Position numbers and translations under genes: made by a program
Notes under the pieces: generated by a model
What the model was told of the DNA's origin: nothing
What the model saw: the letters and a program-made list of their open reading frames with translations, nothing else
Databases searched by the model: none
Part shown: in pieces, positions 52,516-60,881 of the stretch
How the letters are laid out: every line of letters starts with the position of its first letter
How positions within the stretch are numbered: the first letter of the stretch is position 1
NCBI RefSeq assembly: GCF_001050015.1
Contig: NZ_CVTB01000291.1
Coordinates: forward strand, 62,001 to 126,000
DNA length: 64,000 nucleotides
Source: Mycolicibacterium malmesburyense
Lineage (GTDB): Bacteria; Actinomycetota; Actinomycetes; Mycobacteriales; Mycobacteriaceae
Direction of reading: 5' to 3'

Positions 52516-53735
52516 ATCACACCTCGCTGTGCCCAGTCGTCGAGTTCTGCCTCGGAGTGGCCGAGCAGATCCACGAGCACCTCGCGATTGTGTTGGCCAA
52601 GGCGGGGTGCGGCCGAGGTGATCTGCCACGGAGTGGCAGAACATCGCATCGGGATGCCCTCGACACGCACCTCGCCCATATCGGGATGGGTCACCGTGGG
52701 GAAGAGCCCCATCGCGGCCAGATCGGGATCGTCATCGATACGTTCCGACGGGCTTTTGACCATGCTCGCCGGTAATCCGGCGGCCACGAGGTCGTCGGCG
52801 AGCGTCGCCGCGTCGCGGGTGGCGGTGACGTCGGCGATCAGCGCGTCCAGTTCATCAGCGGCGCGCACACGCTGCTCGAGGGTGGTGAACCGATCCGACG
52901 ACAGCTCGGGTTCGTTGAGGACCTTCGCGAGCACGCCGAGTTCACGCTCGTCGCGGCAGGCGATCGCGATCCAGCGGTCCGCGCCCGCACAGGGGTAGAT
53001 GCCGTGTGGCGCCATCTCTGCGAAATCGGCGCGATTACCGGCGGCGGTCGCGGCGCGGCCGTTGACCGTCCAGTCGAGCACCTCCGTCGGCAGCATCGCG
53101 ATGCCCGCTGGCACGGTCGCCAGGTCGACGTGCTGGCCCTCCCCGGTCCTGTCGCGGTGGTGCAGCGCCGCGAGGATGGCCGTGGTCATGTACAGCGCCG
53201 ACATGTGATCCATGTAGGAGAAGCCCCACCCGGCGGGTTCGGCATCGGGGAGGCCGGCGGTGAACGTCAAGCCGCTCATCGCCTGGACGATCGGCCCCCA
53301 TGTCTTGAAGTCCCGATACGGGCCGGTGTGGCCGAACCCGCAGTTGGACACGTAGATGATGTCGGCTTTGATCTTCTGCAGTTCCGCATAGCCGAAGCCG
53401 CGCTTGTCCAGGACGCCGGCCGCGAAGTTCTCACAGACGACGTCGCTGATCGAGATCAGCTCGCGCAGCAGGTCTTTGCCTTCCGGCGTGCGCATGTTGA
53501 TCGTGACGCCGTACTTGCCGACATTGTGGTTGTTGAACCCGGCACCGAAGTTCACCCCGCGGCGCTCGTCGACGTACGGGCCGACGCCGCGCAAGGCGTC
53601 CCACAGTCCCTGCGTGGCAGGGTCTTCGACCCTGAGGACCTCCGCACCGAACGCAGCAAGGATCTTGGTGGCTCCGGCACCCGCCAGCTGACCACTCAAG
53701 TCGCACACTCGTACGTGGGACAACGCGCCCGTCAC
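52512..53735 (-). CDS. CaiB/BaiF (type III) CoA-transferase or racemase
   Basis: The 407-residue protein has VRVCDLSGQLAGAGATKILA at the N-terminus, a catalytic-Asp region (GFSYMDHMSALYMTTAILAAL) and HHRDRTGEGQHVDLATVPAG. It belongs to the CoA-transferase III / alpha-methylacyl-CoA racemase family. First gene of the CaiB-CaiB-VOC-P450 operon, 78 bp away from and divergent to another CaiB gene at 53814. Three CaiB reading frames in a row suggest that CoA exchange or epimerisation is central to this pathway. Confidence 0.88.
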   Translation of the reverse strand: MTGALSHVRVCDLSGQLAGAGATKILAAFGAEVLRVEDPATQGLWDALRGVGPYVDERRGVNFGAGFNNHNVGKYGVTINMRTPEGKDLLRELISISDVVCENFAAGVLDKRGFGYAELQKIKADIIYVSNCGFGHTGPYRDFKTWGPIVQAMSGLTFTAGLPDAEPAGWGFSYMDHMSALYMTTAILAALHHRDRTGEGQHVDLATVPAGIAMLPTEVLDWTVNGRAATAAGNRADFAEMAPHGIYPCAGADRWIAIACRDERELGVLAKVLNEPELSSDRFTTLEQRVRAADELDALIADVTATRDAATLADDLVAAGLPASMVKSPSERIDDDPDLAAMGLFPTVTHPDMGEVRVEGIPMRCSATPWQITSAAPRLGQHNREVLVDLLGHSEAELDDWAQRGVI

Positions 53736-53754
53736 AGAAGCGACAATAGCAGCT

Positions 53755-53777
53755 GGACATAAAGTGTTCTATTGTTC
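53755..53777. promoter_or_regulatory. Regulon site B, GGACA-N13-TGTTC
   Basis: GGACA 53755-53759 and TGTTC 53773-53777, spacer 13, 19 nt before the CaiB at 53735 and 36 nt before the CaiB at 53814. It is 20/23 identical to site C. Confidence 0.65.
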
Positions 53778-53813
53778 AATTGGATGGTGTTGACCACAAC
53801 GGAGGCTGTGCAG

Positions 53814-55046
53814 ATGACAGCAGGTGTCCCTGCGCCGATGAAGGGTGTGCGCGTGCTGGAAGTCGCGCAGTGGACGTTCGTCCCCGCTGCGGGGGCGGTG
53901 CTGGCCGACTGGGGGGCCGACGTCATCAAGGTCGAACACCCGCGCACGGGCGACTCCCAACGCGGGCTGCGCAGCCTGGGCCACATCACCATCGAGGGCG
54001 ACCGAAACCCGGTGATGGAACACGCCAACCGCGGCAAACGGTCGATGGCCATCGACATGTCGACGCCGGACGGCCACGCGCTGCTGATGGACATTGCGCG
54101 CACGGCCGATGTGTTCCTGACCAACTTCCTGCCCGAGGCCCGCAAGAAGCTCAAGATCGACGTCGATGACATGCGCGCGGTCAATCCCCGCCTCATCTAT
54201 GCCCGCGGCAGTGCGTACGGGCCACTCGGCGCCGAGGCCGACACCGGTGGTTACGACATGACCGGATTCTGGAGCCGCGCCGCGGGGGCCATGGGGTCGA
54301 CCCCTTCCGACCTGGAAGGTGTTGTCCCGCAGCCGGGCCCGGCCTACGGTGACTCGATCGGCGGCATGACCATCGCCGGCGGGATCGCGGCGGCGCTGTT
54401 CGAGCGTGAGCGCACCGGGCATGCTCGTGTGGTCGACATCTCGCTACTCGGCGTGGGTGTGTGGGCGTCGGGGGTGGCGATAAACGCGGCCCTGGTCAGC
54501 GGCGAACCCTGGGTGGCCAACCCCGCCGGCGCGAACGTCGCGCCGAATAATCCGCTGGTCGGCTTCTATCGGACCGCGGACGGCCGCTTCCTCGGCCTGT
54601 CGATGATGCAGGGTTTCCGCTACTTCGGCGAGTTCTGCCGTCGCGTCGGAGTGGGTGAGTTGGCCGACGACGAGCGCTTCGCGGGCCATGAGGCGTTGAC
54701 CGAGAACGCCGCGGCGGCCGCCCAGATCCTACGGTCCGCGATCGCCGCGCGGCCACTCTCGCACTGGCGGGCAGCGCTGGAGGGCTTCGACGGCCAATGG
54801 GCGGTGGTGCAGAACACCGTCGAGGTTGCCGCGGACCCGCAGCTGCGCGCCAACGGCGGCATCGTCGACGTCGAAACCGATGGCGAGCGAGCCGAACTCG
54901 TCGCCAGCCCGGTGCTGTTCGACGAGACGCCGCTGCGGCTGCGCCCGATGCCGGAGTTCGCCGCCGACACCGAACAACTGATTCTCGAACTCGGTGGTGA
55001 CTGGGACCGCATCACGGCGCTGAAGGAAAGCGGTGCGATCGCGTGA
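53814..55046 (+). CDS. CaiB/BaiF (type III) CoA-transferase or racemase
   Basis: ATG 53814 has GGAGG 8 nt upstream, so I prefer it over ATG 53784 and over a TTG that would lie inside site B. The 410-residue protein has VRVLEVAQWTFVPAAGAVLA, DWGADVIKVEHPRTGDSQRG, a family Asp in PGPAYGDSIGGMTIAGGIAA and ALFERERTGHARVVDISLL. A single-gene transcription unit divergent to the CaiB-CaiB-VOC-P450 operon; it converges on the thiolase-like gene with 2 nt between stops. Confidence 0.88.
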   Translation: MTAGVPAPMKGVRVLEVAQWTFVPAAGAVLADWGADVIKVEHPRTGDSQRGLRSLGHITIEGDRNPVMEHANRGKRSMAIDMSTPDGHALLMDIARTADVFLTNFLPEARKKLKIDVDDMRAVNPRLIYARGSAYGPLGAEADTGGYDMTGFWSRAAGAMGSTPSDLEGVVPQPGPAYGDSIGGMTIAGGIAAALFERERTGHARVVDISLLGVGVWASGVAINAALVSGEPWVANPAGANVAPNNPLVGFYRTADGRFLGLSMMQGFRYFGEFCRRVGVGELADDERFAGHEALTENAAAAAQILRSAIAARPLSHWRAALEGFDGQWAVVQNTVEVAADPQLRANGGIVDVETDGERAELVASPVLFDETPLRLRPMPEFAADTEQLILELGGDWDRITALKESGAIA

Positions 55047-55048
55047 GA

Positions 55049-56167
55049 TCACCCACGCAGTAGGGCAACCACGCACGAGCCGCCACCGCCGACGGCCTGT
55101 GCGAGGCCGATTCGCGGTTGTGGTACCTGGCGCGGACCCGCCTCTCCGCGTAGCTGGCTGACGATTTCGGCGGCCTGCGCCAACCCTGTCGCGCCGATCG
55201 GATGGCCGCGGGCGATGCAGCCGCCGTCCGTATTGGTGGGTAGGGAGCCGTCCGACGCCATACCCCCGGACTCGGCAAGGTTCACCGCCCCGGCCGCGTC
55301 GGTCAGGCCCATGGCGATCAATGCGGTGATCTCCTCGCTGGCGCACATGTCGTGCAGCGACACCACCCCGATGTCCTGTGGATCCACGCCCGCGTTGGCG
55401 TACGCGCGTTTGGCGGTCAGGGTGATCTGGGAGGGTGGGCCCACGACCGGTCCGACCAGGGGCCAGTCGCGGTCAGCCGGCCAGCTGGTCTGCTCGATCG
55501 ACAGCACCGGCACCGAACGCGGTGCCGAATCTGTCGAGACCACGATGGCCGCCCCGCCGTCGACCGAGGCATGGCACATCATCTTGGTCAGCGGTTCGGC
55601 GACCATCCGCGAGCCGAGCACGTCGTCGACGGTCACCTCGTCCGGGTTACGGCGTGCGGCAAGAGGATTGAGCCGGGCCTGGTTGTAAGACTTGGCGGCG
55701 ACGGCGGCGATGACGTCTGGCCCGCAACCCGTATCGTGCAGGAAACGCGCGGCCTCGATGGCATAGTGCAGTTGCGGTGGGAAGCGGTCCCAGAAGCCGA
55801 CCGCGGCCGGGACCACTCCGCCCGGTTCCAGTGCGGTGGTCTTCTCGTACCCGATGGCCAGCGCGGTGCGACAGCGACCGGACGCGACCGCCCAGACCGC
55901 ATGCCGCAGGGCGACCATTCCGCCGGCGGACGCACTCTCGGTCGCGGTCACCGGTATTCCTGTGCGGCCCAACCGGTGTGCCACACCGATGCCGGTCTGC
56001 GGTCCTGCCAATGCCGAGGCGGTGAACACCTCGCCGACGGCGTCGTACCCGACGCCCGCGTCCTCCAGCGCCTTCTCGGCCGCGGCGACGCCGAGGTCGG
56101 CCAGCGGGGTCTGGCCGTGCTTGCCGAATTCGGTGACACCGACCCCGGTGATGTGTACGCCGGTCAC
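55049..56167 (-). CDS. Thiolase-like protein without catalytic cysteine (second copy)
   Basis: GTG 56167 overlaps the DUF35 stop (GTGA). The 372-residue protein has HITGVGVTEFGKHGQTPLAD, VDGGAAIVVSTD, DIGVVSLHDMCASEEITALI and the His motif GGCIARGHPIGATGLAQAAE, a normal SCP-x-thiolase C-terminus. The nucleophile loop reads TESASAGGMVALRHA, with Ser/Ala where NACASG has Cys. Like the copy at 28166 it is next to a DUF35 gene, so it may be a retro-aldolase of the Ltp2 kind rather than a thiolase. Confidence 0.85.
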   Translation of the reverse strand: MTGVHITGVGVTEFGKHGQTPLADLGVAAAEKALEDAGVGYDAVGEVFTASALAGPQTGIGVAHRLGRTGIPVTATESASAGGMVALRHAVWAVASGRCRTALAIGYEKTTALEPGGVVPAAVGFWDRFPPQLHYAIEAARFLHDTGCGPDVIAAVAAKSYNQARLNPLAARRNPDEVTVDDVLGSRMVAEPLTKMMCHASVDGGAAIVVSTDSAPRSVPVLSIEQTSWPADRDWPLVGPVVGPPSQITLTAKRAYANAGVDPQDIGVVSLHDMCASEEITALIAMGLTDAAGAVNLAESGGMASDGSLPTNTDGGCIARGHPIGATGLAQAAEIVSQLRGEAGPRQVPQPRIGLAQAVGGGGSCVVALLRG

Positions 56168-56388
56168 GACGGATCCGCCACGAACATCTCGACGGTGTCC
56201 TCGCCGAGCGTGGCGCGAATCAATCGACCGGGGGTGCCCGGTGCGGGCCGGGCACCGTCGACCAGAACCTGAAACCGGCCGGTGTGGGTGTCGACCCACG
56301 CGACGCTGTAGCCGTCGCGACCGTAGTCGGGGTAGGGCGATTTCGACGGCACAAAAGTCGATGACCACACGGTCGCGATCTCGGACAT
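56164..56388 (-). CDS. Short DUF35 OB-fold protein without zinc ribbon
   Basis: This 74-residue gene lies between the tandem CaiB and the thiolase-like gene: ATG 56388 is 2 nt after the CaiB stop, and its TGA overlaps the thiolase GTG. It reads MSEIATVWSSTFVPSKSPYP and ends LGEDTVEMFVADPS, with FQVLVDGARPAPGTPGRLIR between: the OB-fold half of a DUF35 protein. There are no cysteines, so the zinc-ribbon half seen at 29332 is missing. It is the likely partner of the Cys-less thiolase downstream. Confidence 0.75.
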   Translation of the reverse strand: MSEIATVWSSTFVPSKSPYPDYGRDGYSVAWVDTHTGRFQVLVDGARPAPGTPGRLIRATLGEDTVEMFVADPS

Positions 56389-56390
56389 CG

Positions 56391-58457
56391 TCAGACAGTC
56401 GTCCTCTCGTAGAGCGCACTGGAGGGTGTACTGCCCAGTGCGGGAGGTGGTGTCAGTGGCAACGGTCCCGCCCCGGCGAACCGCCACGGCAGACCCACCA
56501 GCCGCCCGGTTTGCAAATCCGGGTCGGGGTGAGCGATTTCGGGGAAGAAGCCACGTGCGGCCAGGTGCGGGTCGCCGACCAGTTCGTCGGCGCTGCGTAC
56601 GACGGCGGCGCGGACACCAGTGGCGGCGAGTTTCGTCGCGATGACCTCGGCGCGGGACGACCCGATCTCTGCGGTGAGCTCGGCCGTGTGAATGGACTCG
56701 TCGTCGGTCGACTCGACCGCCACCCACCGCTCGTCGGCGCTGCGGTACACCGCGCGGCGCACGGCCGAATCCGAGTCCACCAGTTCCGCTGATGCCGCGG
56801 CGAGGTATTCGGCGACGGTGTAGGCGACCACCTCCGACATCGACAGGTCGACGACCGCACCGGTGTCGGCGCGCGGTCCGACCGCCCACGCGGCGATGAC
56901 GACCGCGGCCACCACGGACGACAACGGATCGGCCAGCACGGTGCCCAGCCGCGCGGGTTTCCCGTCGTCTCCCGTCGTCAGGCCCGCCAGGCCACCGTAG
57001 GACTGAACATTGTTCGCGTACACGCGATATCCGGCCAACGGCCCGTCCGATCCGAAGCCCGACACCCGCATCACGAGTCGCCCCGACGCGGCCAGTTGCT
57101 CCGGTGACACGTTCAGCCGATTCAGCCGGGACGACCCGACGTTCTCGATGACGACGTCGGCCTGCGACAGTGCCGCGGCGACGTCGTCGATTGCGTGATC
57201 CGGGTCGATCAGCACGCTCCGTTTGGAATGGTTGGCCACGGCGTAATAGGCGCCGCGTTCCAGCCCCGCGATCCCGTCGGCGAACGGACCGCTGCGCCGG
57301 TAGATGTCGAGGCGGTCGGGATCCTCCAGGCGTACCACGGTCGCCCCCATCGCACCGAGCAGCGATCCGACGATCGGGCCCGCCAAGACGTGGGTGAGCT
57401 CGGCGATGCGCAGCCCACGTAGGCCATCGGCCCGGCGTTGACCGCTGTCGCCGAGAGCGGTACGCCACGGCGGACCCAGCACGGTGACGTCGCGGTCCCC
57501 GATTCGCGCCGTGGTCAACGACTTCCGGTGGGCCAGCTGCGGCGAAGTCAGCAACTCACCGGGCAGATTCACCGGTGTCGAGGGGACGCCGTTGGCCTGC
57601 AGGATGGCTGCGCATTCGGCCTTGTCTCGGTCGCGGGTCCACTCGGTGACCTTGGCGTTGATCAGGCCGGCGTTCTCGATCCGGGCGGGACGGTCGTCGA
57701 GGCCGGCCGCCCATTCGGGTTGTCCGAACGCCGCCAACAGGCCCCTCCACTGATGGTTCTCCACCGCCGTGATCCGCACCAGCCCGTCGCGGCACGCAAA
57801 CACCCCCGACGGTGCAAGGTACCGACCGCTGCCCGCGCGACCCGGGCATCGGTACATGACATGTGCGCACTCCGGCAGAGCAGAGGTGTAAATGACCGCT
57901 TCCTGGATCGACACGTCGACGCGTACAGGTGTCGAGGATTCGCGCCGGTCCAGTCCGTGGAGCGCGGCCAGTGCCGCGACGGCTCCCGCGGACTTGAGGG
58001 CGACGTAGCCCGGAGCGGGAACTGGCCGCCCGTCACCGTCCTCGATCGTCGCGAGGAGTCCACCGCTGGCCTGGGCGACCAGTTCGCCTCCGGGGTGCGG
58101 TGGTCCGTCGGCGCCGAACGGGGTGAGTGTCACCACCACCGCGGGCCCGTCGACGGGTGGGGCTGCTGTGCCGTCGACGATGACGATGTCTGCGTCGCGG
58201 GCGTGTTGGGCCGGGTCGGCGGCGGGGTCGAGTATCCGCTTGCGGCGGTCGAGCACGAAGTCGACCGCAGCGACCGGACCCTCGGGCGCCGCCAATTGCG
58301 GGCCCTCCCGACGCGCGTTCTCGCCGGGAATCCTGGCGACGTCGGCGCCCAGGCTCGCCAGGAGCGCGGCGGCGGCCGAGCCGGCGACGCCATCGCCGAC
58401 CTGCAGAACGGCGACGCCGGCCAGGACATCCGTCGTCGCGGGACGTTCCTGGCTCAC
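56391..58457 (-). CDS. Tandem CaiB/BaiF fusion protein
   Basis: GTG 58457 follows AAGGAG by 7 nt; the open frame above it would run into site E. The 688-residue product is two CaiB domains in one chain. Domain 1 (about 1-330): VLAGVAVLQVGDGVAGSAAA, LASLGADVARIPG, AALAALHGLDRRESSTPVRV. Domain 2 (about 345-688): GLRGLRIAELTHVLAGPIVG, SLLGAMGATVVRLEDPDRLD, AVGPRADTGAVVDLSMSEVV. CaiB enzymes are interlocked dimers, so a fused pseudo-dimer is plausible. Domain 1 is degenerate in its N-terminal half. First gene of CaiB2-DUF35-thiolase. Confidence 0.87.
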   Translation of the reverse strand: MSQERPATTDVLAGVAVLQVGDGVAGSAAAALLASLGADVARIPGENARREGPQLAAPEGPVAAVDFVLDRRKRILDPAADPAQHARDADIVIVDGTAAPPVDGPAVVVTLTPFGADGPPHPGGELVAQASGGLLATIEDGDGRPVPAPGYVALKSAGAVAALAALHGLDRRESSTPVRVDVSIQEAVIYTSALPECAHVMYRCPGRAGSGRYLAPSGVFACRDGLVRITAVENHQWRGLLAAFGQPEWAAGLDDRPARIENAGLINAKVTEWTRDRDKAECAAILQANGVPSTPVNLPGELLTSPQLAHRKSLTTARIGDRDVTVLGPPWRTALGDSGQRRADGLRGLRIAELTHVLAGPIVGSLLGAMGATVVRLEDPDRLDIYRRSGPFADGIAGLERGAYYAVANHSKRSVLIDPDHAIDDVAAALSQADVVIENVGSSRLNRLNVSPEQLAASGRLVMRVSGFGSDGPLAGYRVYANNVQSYGGLAGLTTGDDGKPARLGTVLADPLSSVVAAVVIAAWAVGPRADTGAVVDLSMSEVVAYTVAEYLAAASAELVDSDSAVRRAVYRSADERWVAVESTDDESIHTAELTAEIGSSRAEVIATKLAATGVRAAVVRSADELVGDPHLAARGFFPEIAHPDPDLQTGRLVGLPWRFAGAGPLPLTPPPALGSTPSSALYERTTV

Positions 58458-58481
58458 TACGCGCTCCTTCCCGCGGTTGCT

Positions 58482-58504
58482 GAACAATTGAACATTATTC
58501 GTTC
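58482..58504. promoter_or_regulatory. Regulon site E, GAACA-N13-CGTTC
   Basis: GAACA 58482-58486 and CGTTC 58500-58504, spacer 13, 24 nt before the tandem CaiB start at 58457. Minus-strand reading is nearly the same as site D. Confidence 0.65.
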
Positions 58505-58557
58505 TGTTGAGTCCACAGTGACCCGATGCGCTCGTCCTGCGCCATGGGTTCACAGAT

Positions 58558-58580
58558 TCACATGAAGTGTTCTATTGTTC
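58558..58580. promoter_or_regulatory. Regulon site C, TCACA-N13-TGTTC
   Basis: TCACA 58558-58562 and TGTTC 58576-58580, spacer 13, ending 5 nt before the P450 ATG at 58586. The left half is weak, but 20 of 23 bases equal site B. The message must be leaderless or nearly so. Confidence 0.55.
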
Positions 58581-58585
58581 ATAAT

Positions 58586-59800
58586 ATGTCGACGATCGCC
58601 GGCCTGTCGGAAGCCCGCTTCGATGACCCCGCGTTCTACCAGGGCGACCCCAACGCGACATTCCGGCGGTTGCGCGAGACGGATCCGCTGCACTGGTACG
58701 ACGAAGGTCAGTTCTGGGTCGTCACCAAGTACGACGACATCAAGGCGATCTCGGCGCGACCGGAGAAGTTCAAGTCGGAGCGCATTGCGATCATGATGGA
58801 TTTGATCGCGCATCGCCAAGGGGTCGACCCGCAGGGATTCGGAAGTCGCGGGATCATGTTCATGGACCCGCCCGACCACCGTGCGCATCGCAAGGCGATC
58901 GGGGTCAGGTTCACCCCGGCGGCGGTCGCCAAGATGGAGGATCGCGTGCAGCAGGTCGTCGCTGAGGCGTTCGACAGTCTGCCCGACGGTGAGTTCGACT
59001 GGATCGAGCACATCGCAGAACCGATTCCGGTGTACATCTTTTCCCACTTTCTCGGTGTGCCGCAGTCGGACTGGTCAAAGGTCGCGTCGTGGGCGACGAC
59101 CATAGCGAAAGCGGGCAGCGGGCTGGCCAGCGACGAGGATTTTCAGCTGATCTTCGATCAGATCGCGCCCTACCTGTTGGCGCTGGCCGCAGAGCGAGCG
59201 AAGGATCCGCGTGACGACCTGTTGACGATGCTCACGCAGGTGAGTATCGACGGGGAACCGTTCAACGAGGTCCAGATCATGGTCTACGCGATGACGCTGC
59301 TGGCTGCGGGTAGCGAAACCACCCAGAGCCTGCTGGCCGGTCTCATTCACTGTCTCGATGTGCACCCCGGGCAGGCCGAGGCGCTGTTCGCCGATCCTTC
59401 GCTGGCGGAGAACACCGTCGAGGAGACGATGCGGTGGTGGACCCCCGTGATGAGCATGGCCCGGCAGGCCGCCGCCGACGTCGAGCTGCGGGGTAAGACG
59501 GTCCGCGCGGGCGACGGCCTCCTGATGGCGTACGCCTCGGCCAATCGCGACGTCGACCACTGGGGGCCGACGGCCGACGAGTTCGACATCACCCGCCCCG
59601 ATGCGTCCGGCCATCTCGGTTTCGGTGTCGGGGAACACTTCTGCATGGGGGCGGCGCTGGCCCGCCGCGAGGCGCGGTTCGTGCTCGCCGAGGTGATCAA
59701 GCGGGCGAAGCGAGTTCGCGTCACGGGGCAGCGGGTGAAGCGGGAGTCGTCCTTGGTCAACACTTTCGACCGGCTGGGCGTCACGCTCGACTACCGCTGA
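58586..59800 (+). CDS. Cytochrome P450
   Basis: ATG 58586 is used because the open frame further up would cross site C. The 404-residue P450 has AMTLLAAGSETTQSLLAGLI as I-helix, VEETMRWWTPVMSMARQA (ExxR) and FGVGEHFCMGAALARREA with the haem ligand Cys353. WWTPV after ExxR points to a bulky, hydrophobic ligand. A single-gene unit that converges on the short FadE at 59826. Confidence 0.94.
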   Translation: MSTIAGLSEARFDDPAFYQGDPNATFRRLRETDPLHWYDEGQFWVVTKYDDIKAISARPEKFKSERIAIMMDLIAHRQGVDPQGFGSRGIMFMDPPDHRAHRKAIGVRFTPAAVAKMEDRVQQVVAEAFDSLPDGEFDWIEHIAEPIPVYIFSHFLGVPQSDWSKVASWATTIAKAGSGLASDEDFQLIFDQIAPYLLALAAERAKDPRDDLLTMLTQVSIDGEPFNEVQIMVYAMTLLAAGSETTQSLLAGLIHCLDVHPGQAEALFADPSLAENTVEETMRWWTPVMSMARQAAADVELRGKTVRAGDGLLMAYASANRDVDHWGPTADEFDITRPDASGHLGFGVGEHFCMGAALARREARFVLAEVIKRAKRVRVTGQRVKRESSLVNTFDRLGVTLDYR

Positions 59801-59825
59801 CGAGTACTGCTTCGCGACAACGGGA

Positions 59826-60881
59826 TCAGCCGCGTCCGGCCAGCCAGTCGGTGATGAGTCGGCGATGCTGCGCACGCGAACCCAACGCCGCGATGAGCGT
59901 GGTGGCCCGCCGCAGGTACACATGCGCGTCGTGTTCCCACGTGTAGGCGATGCCGCCGAAGACCTGCATCGCCCCCTCCGGGACGGCGCGTAGCGCATCG
60001 ATGGCCCAAAAAGCCGCCAGCGACACCAGCGCTTCCGCGTCGGGCTGATCGTGGTCACAGGCATCGGCGGCCCGATTGACCAGCGCCCGACCGACTTCGA
60101 TCGCCCCGCGCTGGTCGACGAGCCGATGTTTGATCGCCTGAAACGCGCCGATCGGCCGGTCGAACGCGACGCGGACCTTCGCGTACTCGGTCGCGGCCTC
60201 GTTCGCGGCGGCGACGACGCCGACGACCTCGGCCACCTCCGCCACGCGCATGCGCATGACGGCTTCGCGGTGGCGGCGGACCGCTTCCCCGCCACGGGCG
60301 ATCGGCTCGAGCGGCGCCCGGTCGAGACCGATGCGCGCCGCGGGGCCGTGATCGAGGGGGGTGACCGGCGTGCGCTGCACTCCCGCGCCCGCGAGGTCGA
60401 CGACACCCAGCACCTGCCCGCCATCCGCCTGGGCAAGCACGACGAGGTGGGTGGCGACGGCGCCGTACGGGACGCAGTCGAATGTGCCCGACACCGTCTG
60501 CCCGACGAGCGTGGCCGGCTCCGCAACCACGAGCGCGACGCCGTCGACCCTTCGGCCCTCGGACCAGGCCGCGGCCCCGGTCGCGGCCAGTGGCAGCGGT
60601 GCCGCGACGGATCCGGTCACCTCGGTCAACACCGCCAGCTCGCGCAGGGTGCCACCGGCGCCGCCACCGCTTTCGGGCACCAGCACGTCGGGCCAGCCCA
60701 GCCCGCGGATGGTCGCCCATAGCGCGTCGTCGAACGCGGGGGTCGGCCCTTCCAGCAGCGCGCGGCTGCGGTCGACCGACCACGCCCGGGCCACGATGTC
60801 GAGTGCGGAGCGACGCAGCTCGGCCAGTTCGGCTGCCGTGTCCGCTATCTCGGCGAGGGAGACGGTGGTATCAGGGGTCAC
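59826..60881 (-). CDS. Acyl-CoA dehydrogenase (FadE), short partner subunit
   Basis: GTG 60881 overlaps the upstream FadE by 11 nt. The 351-residue protein has LWATIRGLGWPDVLVPESGG, FDRPIGAFQAIKHRLVDQRG and MQVFGGIAYTWEHDAHVYLR. As with 47632, its middle-domain flavin motif is poorly kept, fitting the second subunit of a heteromeric FadE. Last gene of the amidohydrolase-FadE-FadE operon. Confidence 0.86.
   Translation of the reverse strand: MTPDTTVSLAEIADTAAELAELRRSALDIVARAWSVDRSRALLEGPTPAFDDALWATIRGLGWPDVLVPESGGGAGGTLRELAVLTEVTGSVAAPLPLAATGAAAWSEGRRVDGVALVVAEPATLVGQTVSGTFDCVPYGAVATHLVVLAQADGGQVLGVVDLAGAGVQRTPVTPLDHGPAARIGLDRAPLEPIARGGEAVRRHREAVMRMRVAEVAEVVGVVAAANEAATEYAKVRVAFDRPIGAFQAIKHRLVDQRGAIEVGRALVNRAADACDHDQPDAEALVSLAAFWAIDALRAVPEGAMQVFGGIAYTWEHDAHVYLRRATTLIAALGSRAQHRRLITDWLAGRG

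Noticed and set aside
56164..57468. 434-codon minus-strand frame ending in the DUF35 text
   Set aside because: Only the last 74 codons are a real protein; the upstream part is an out-of-frame reading of the tandem CaiB.
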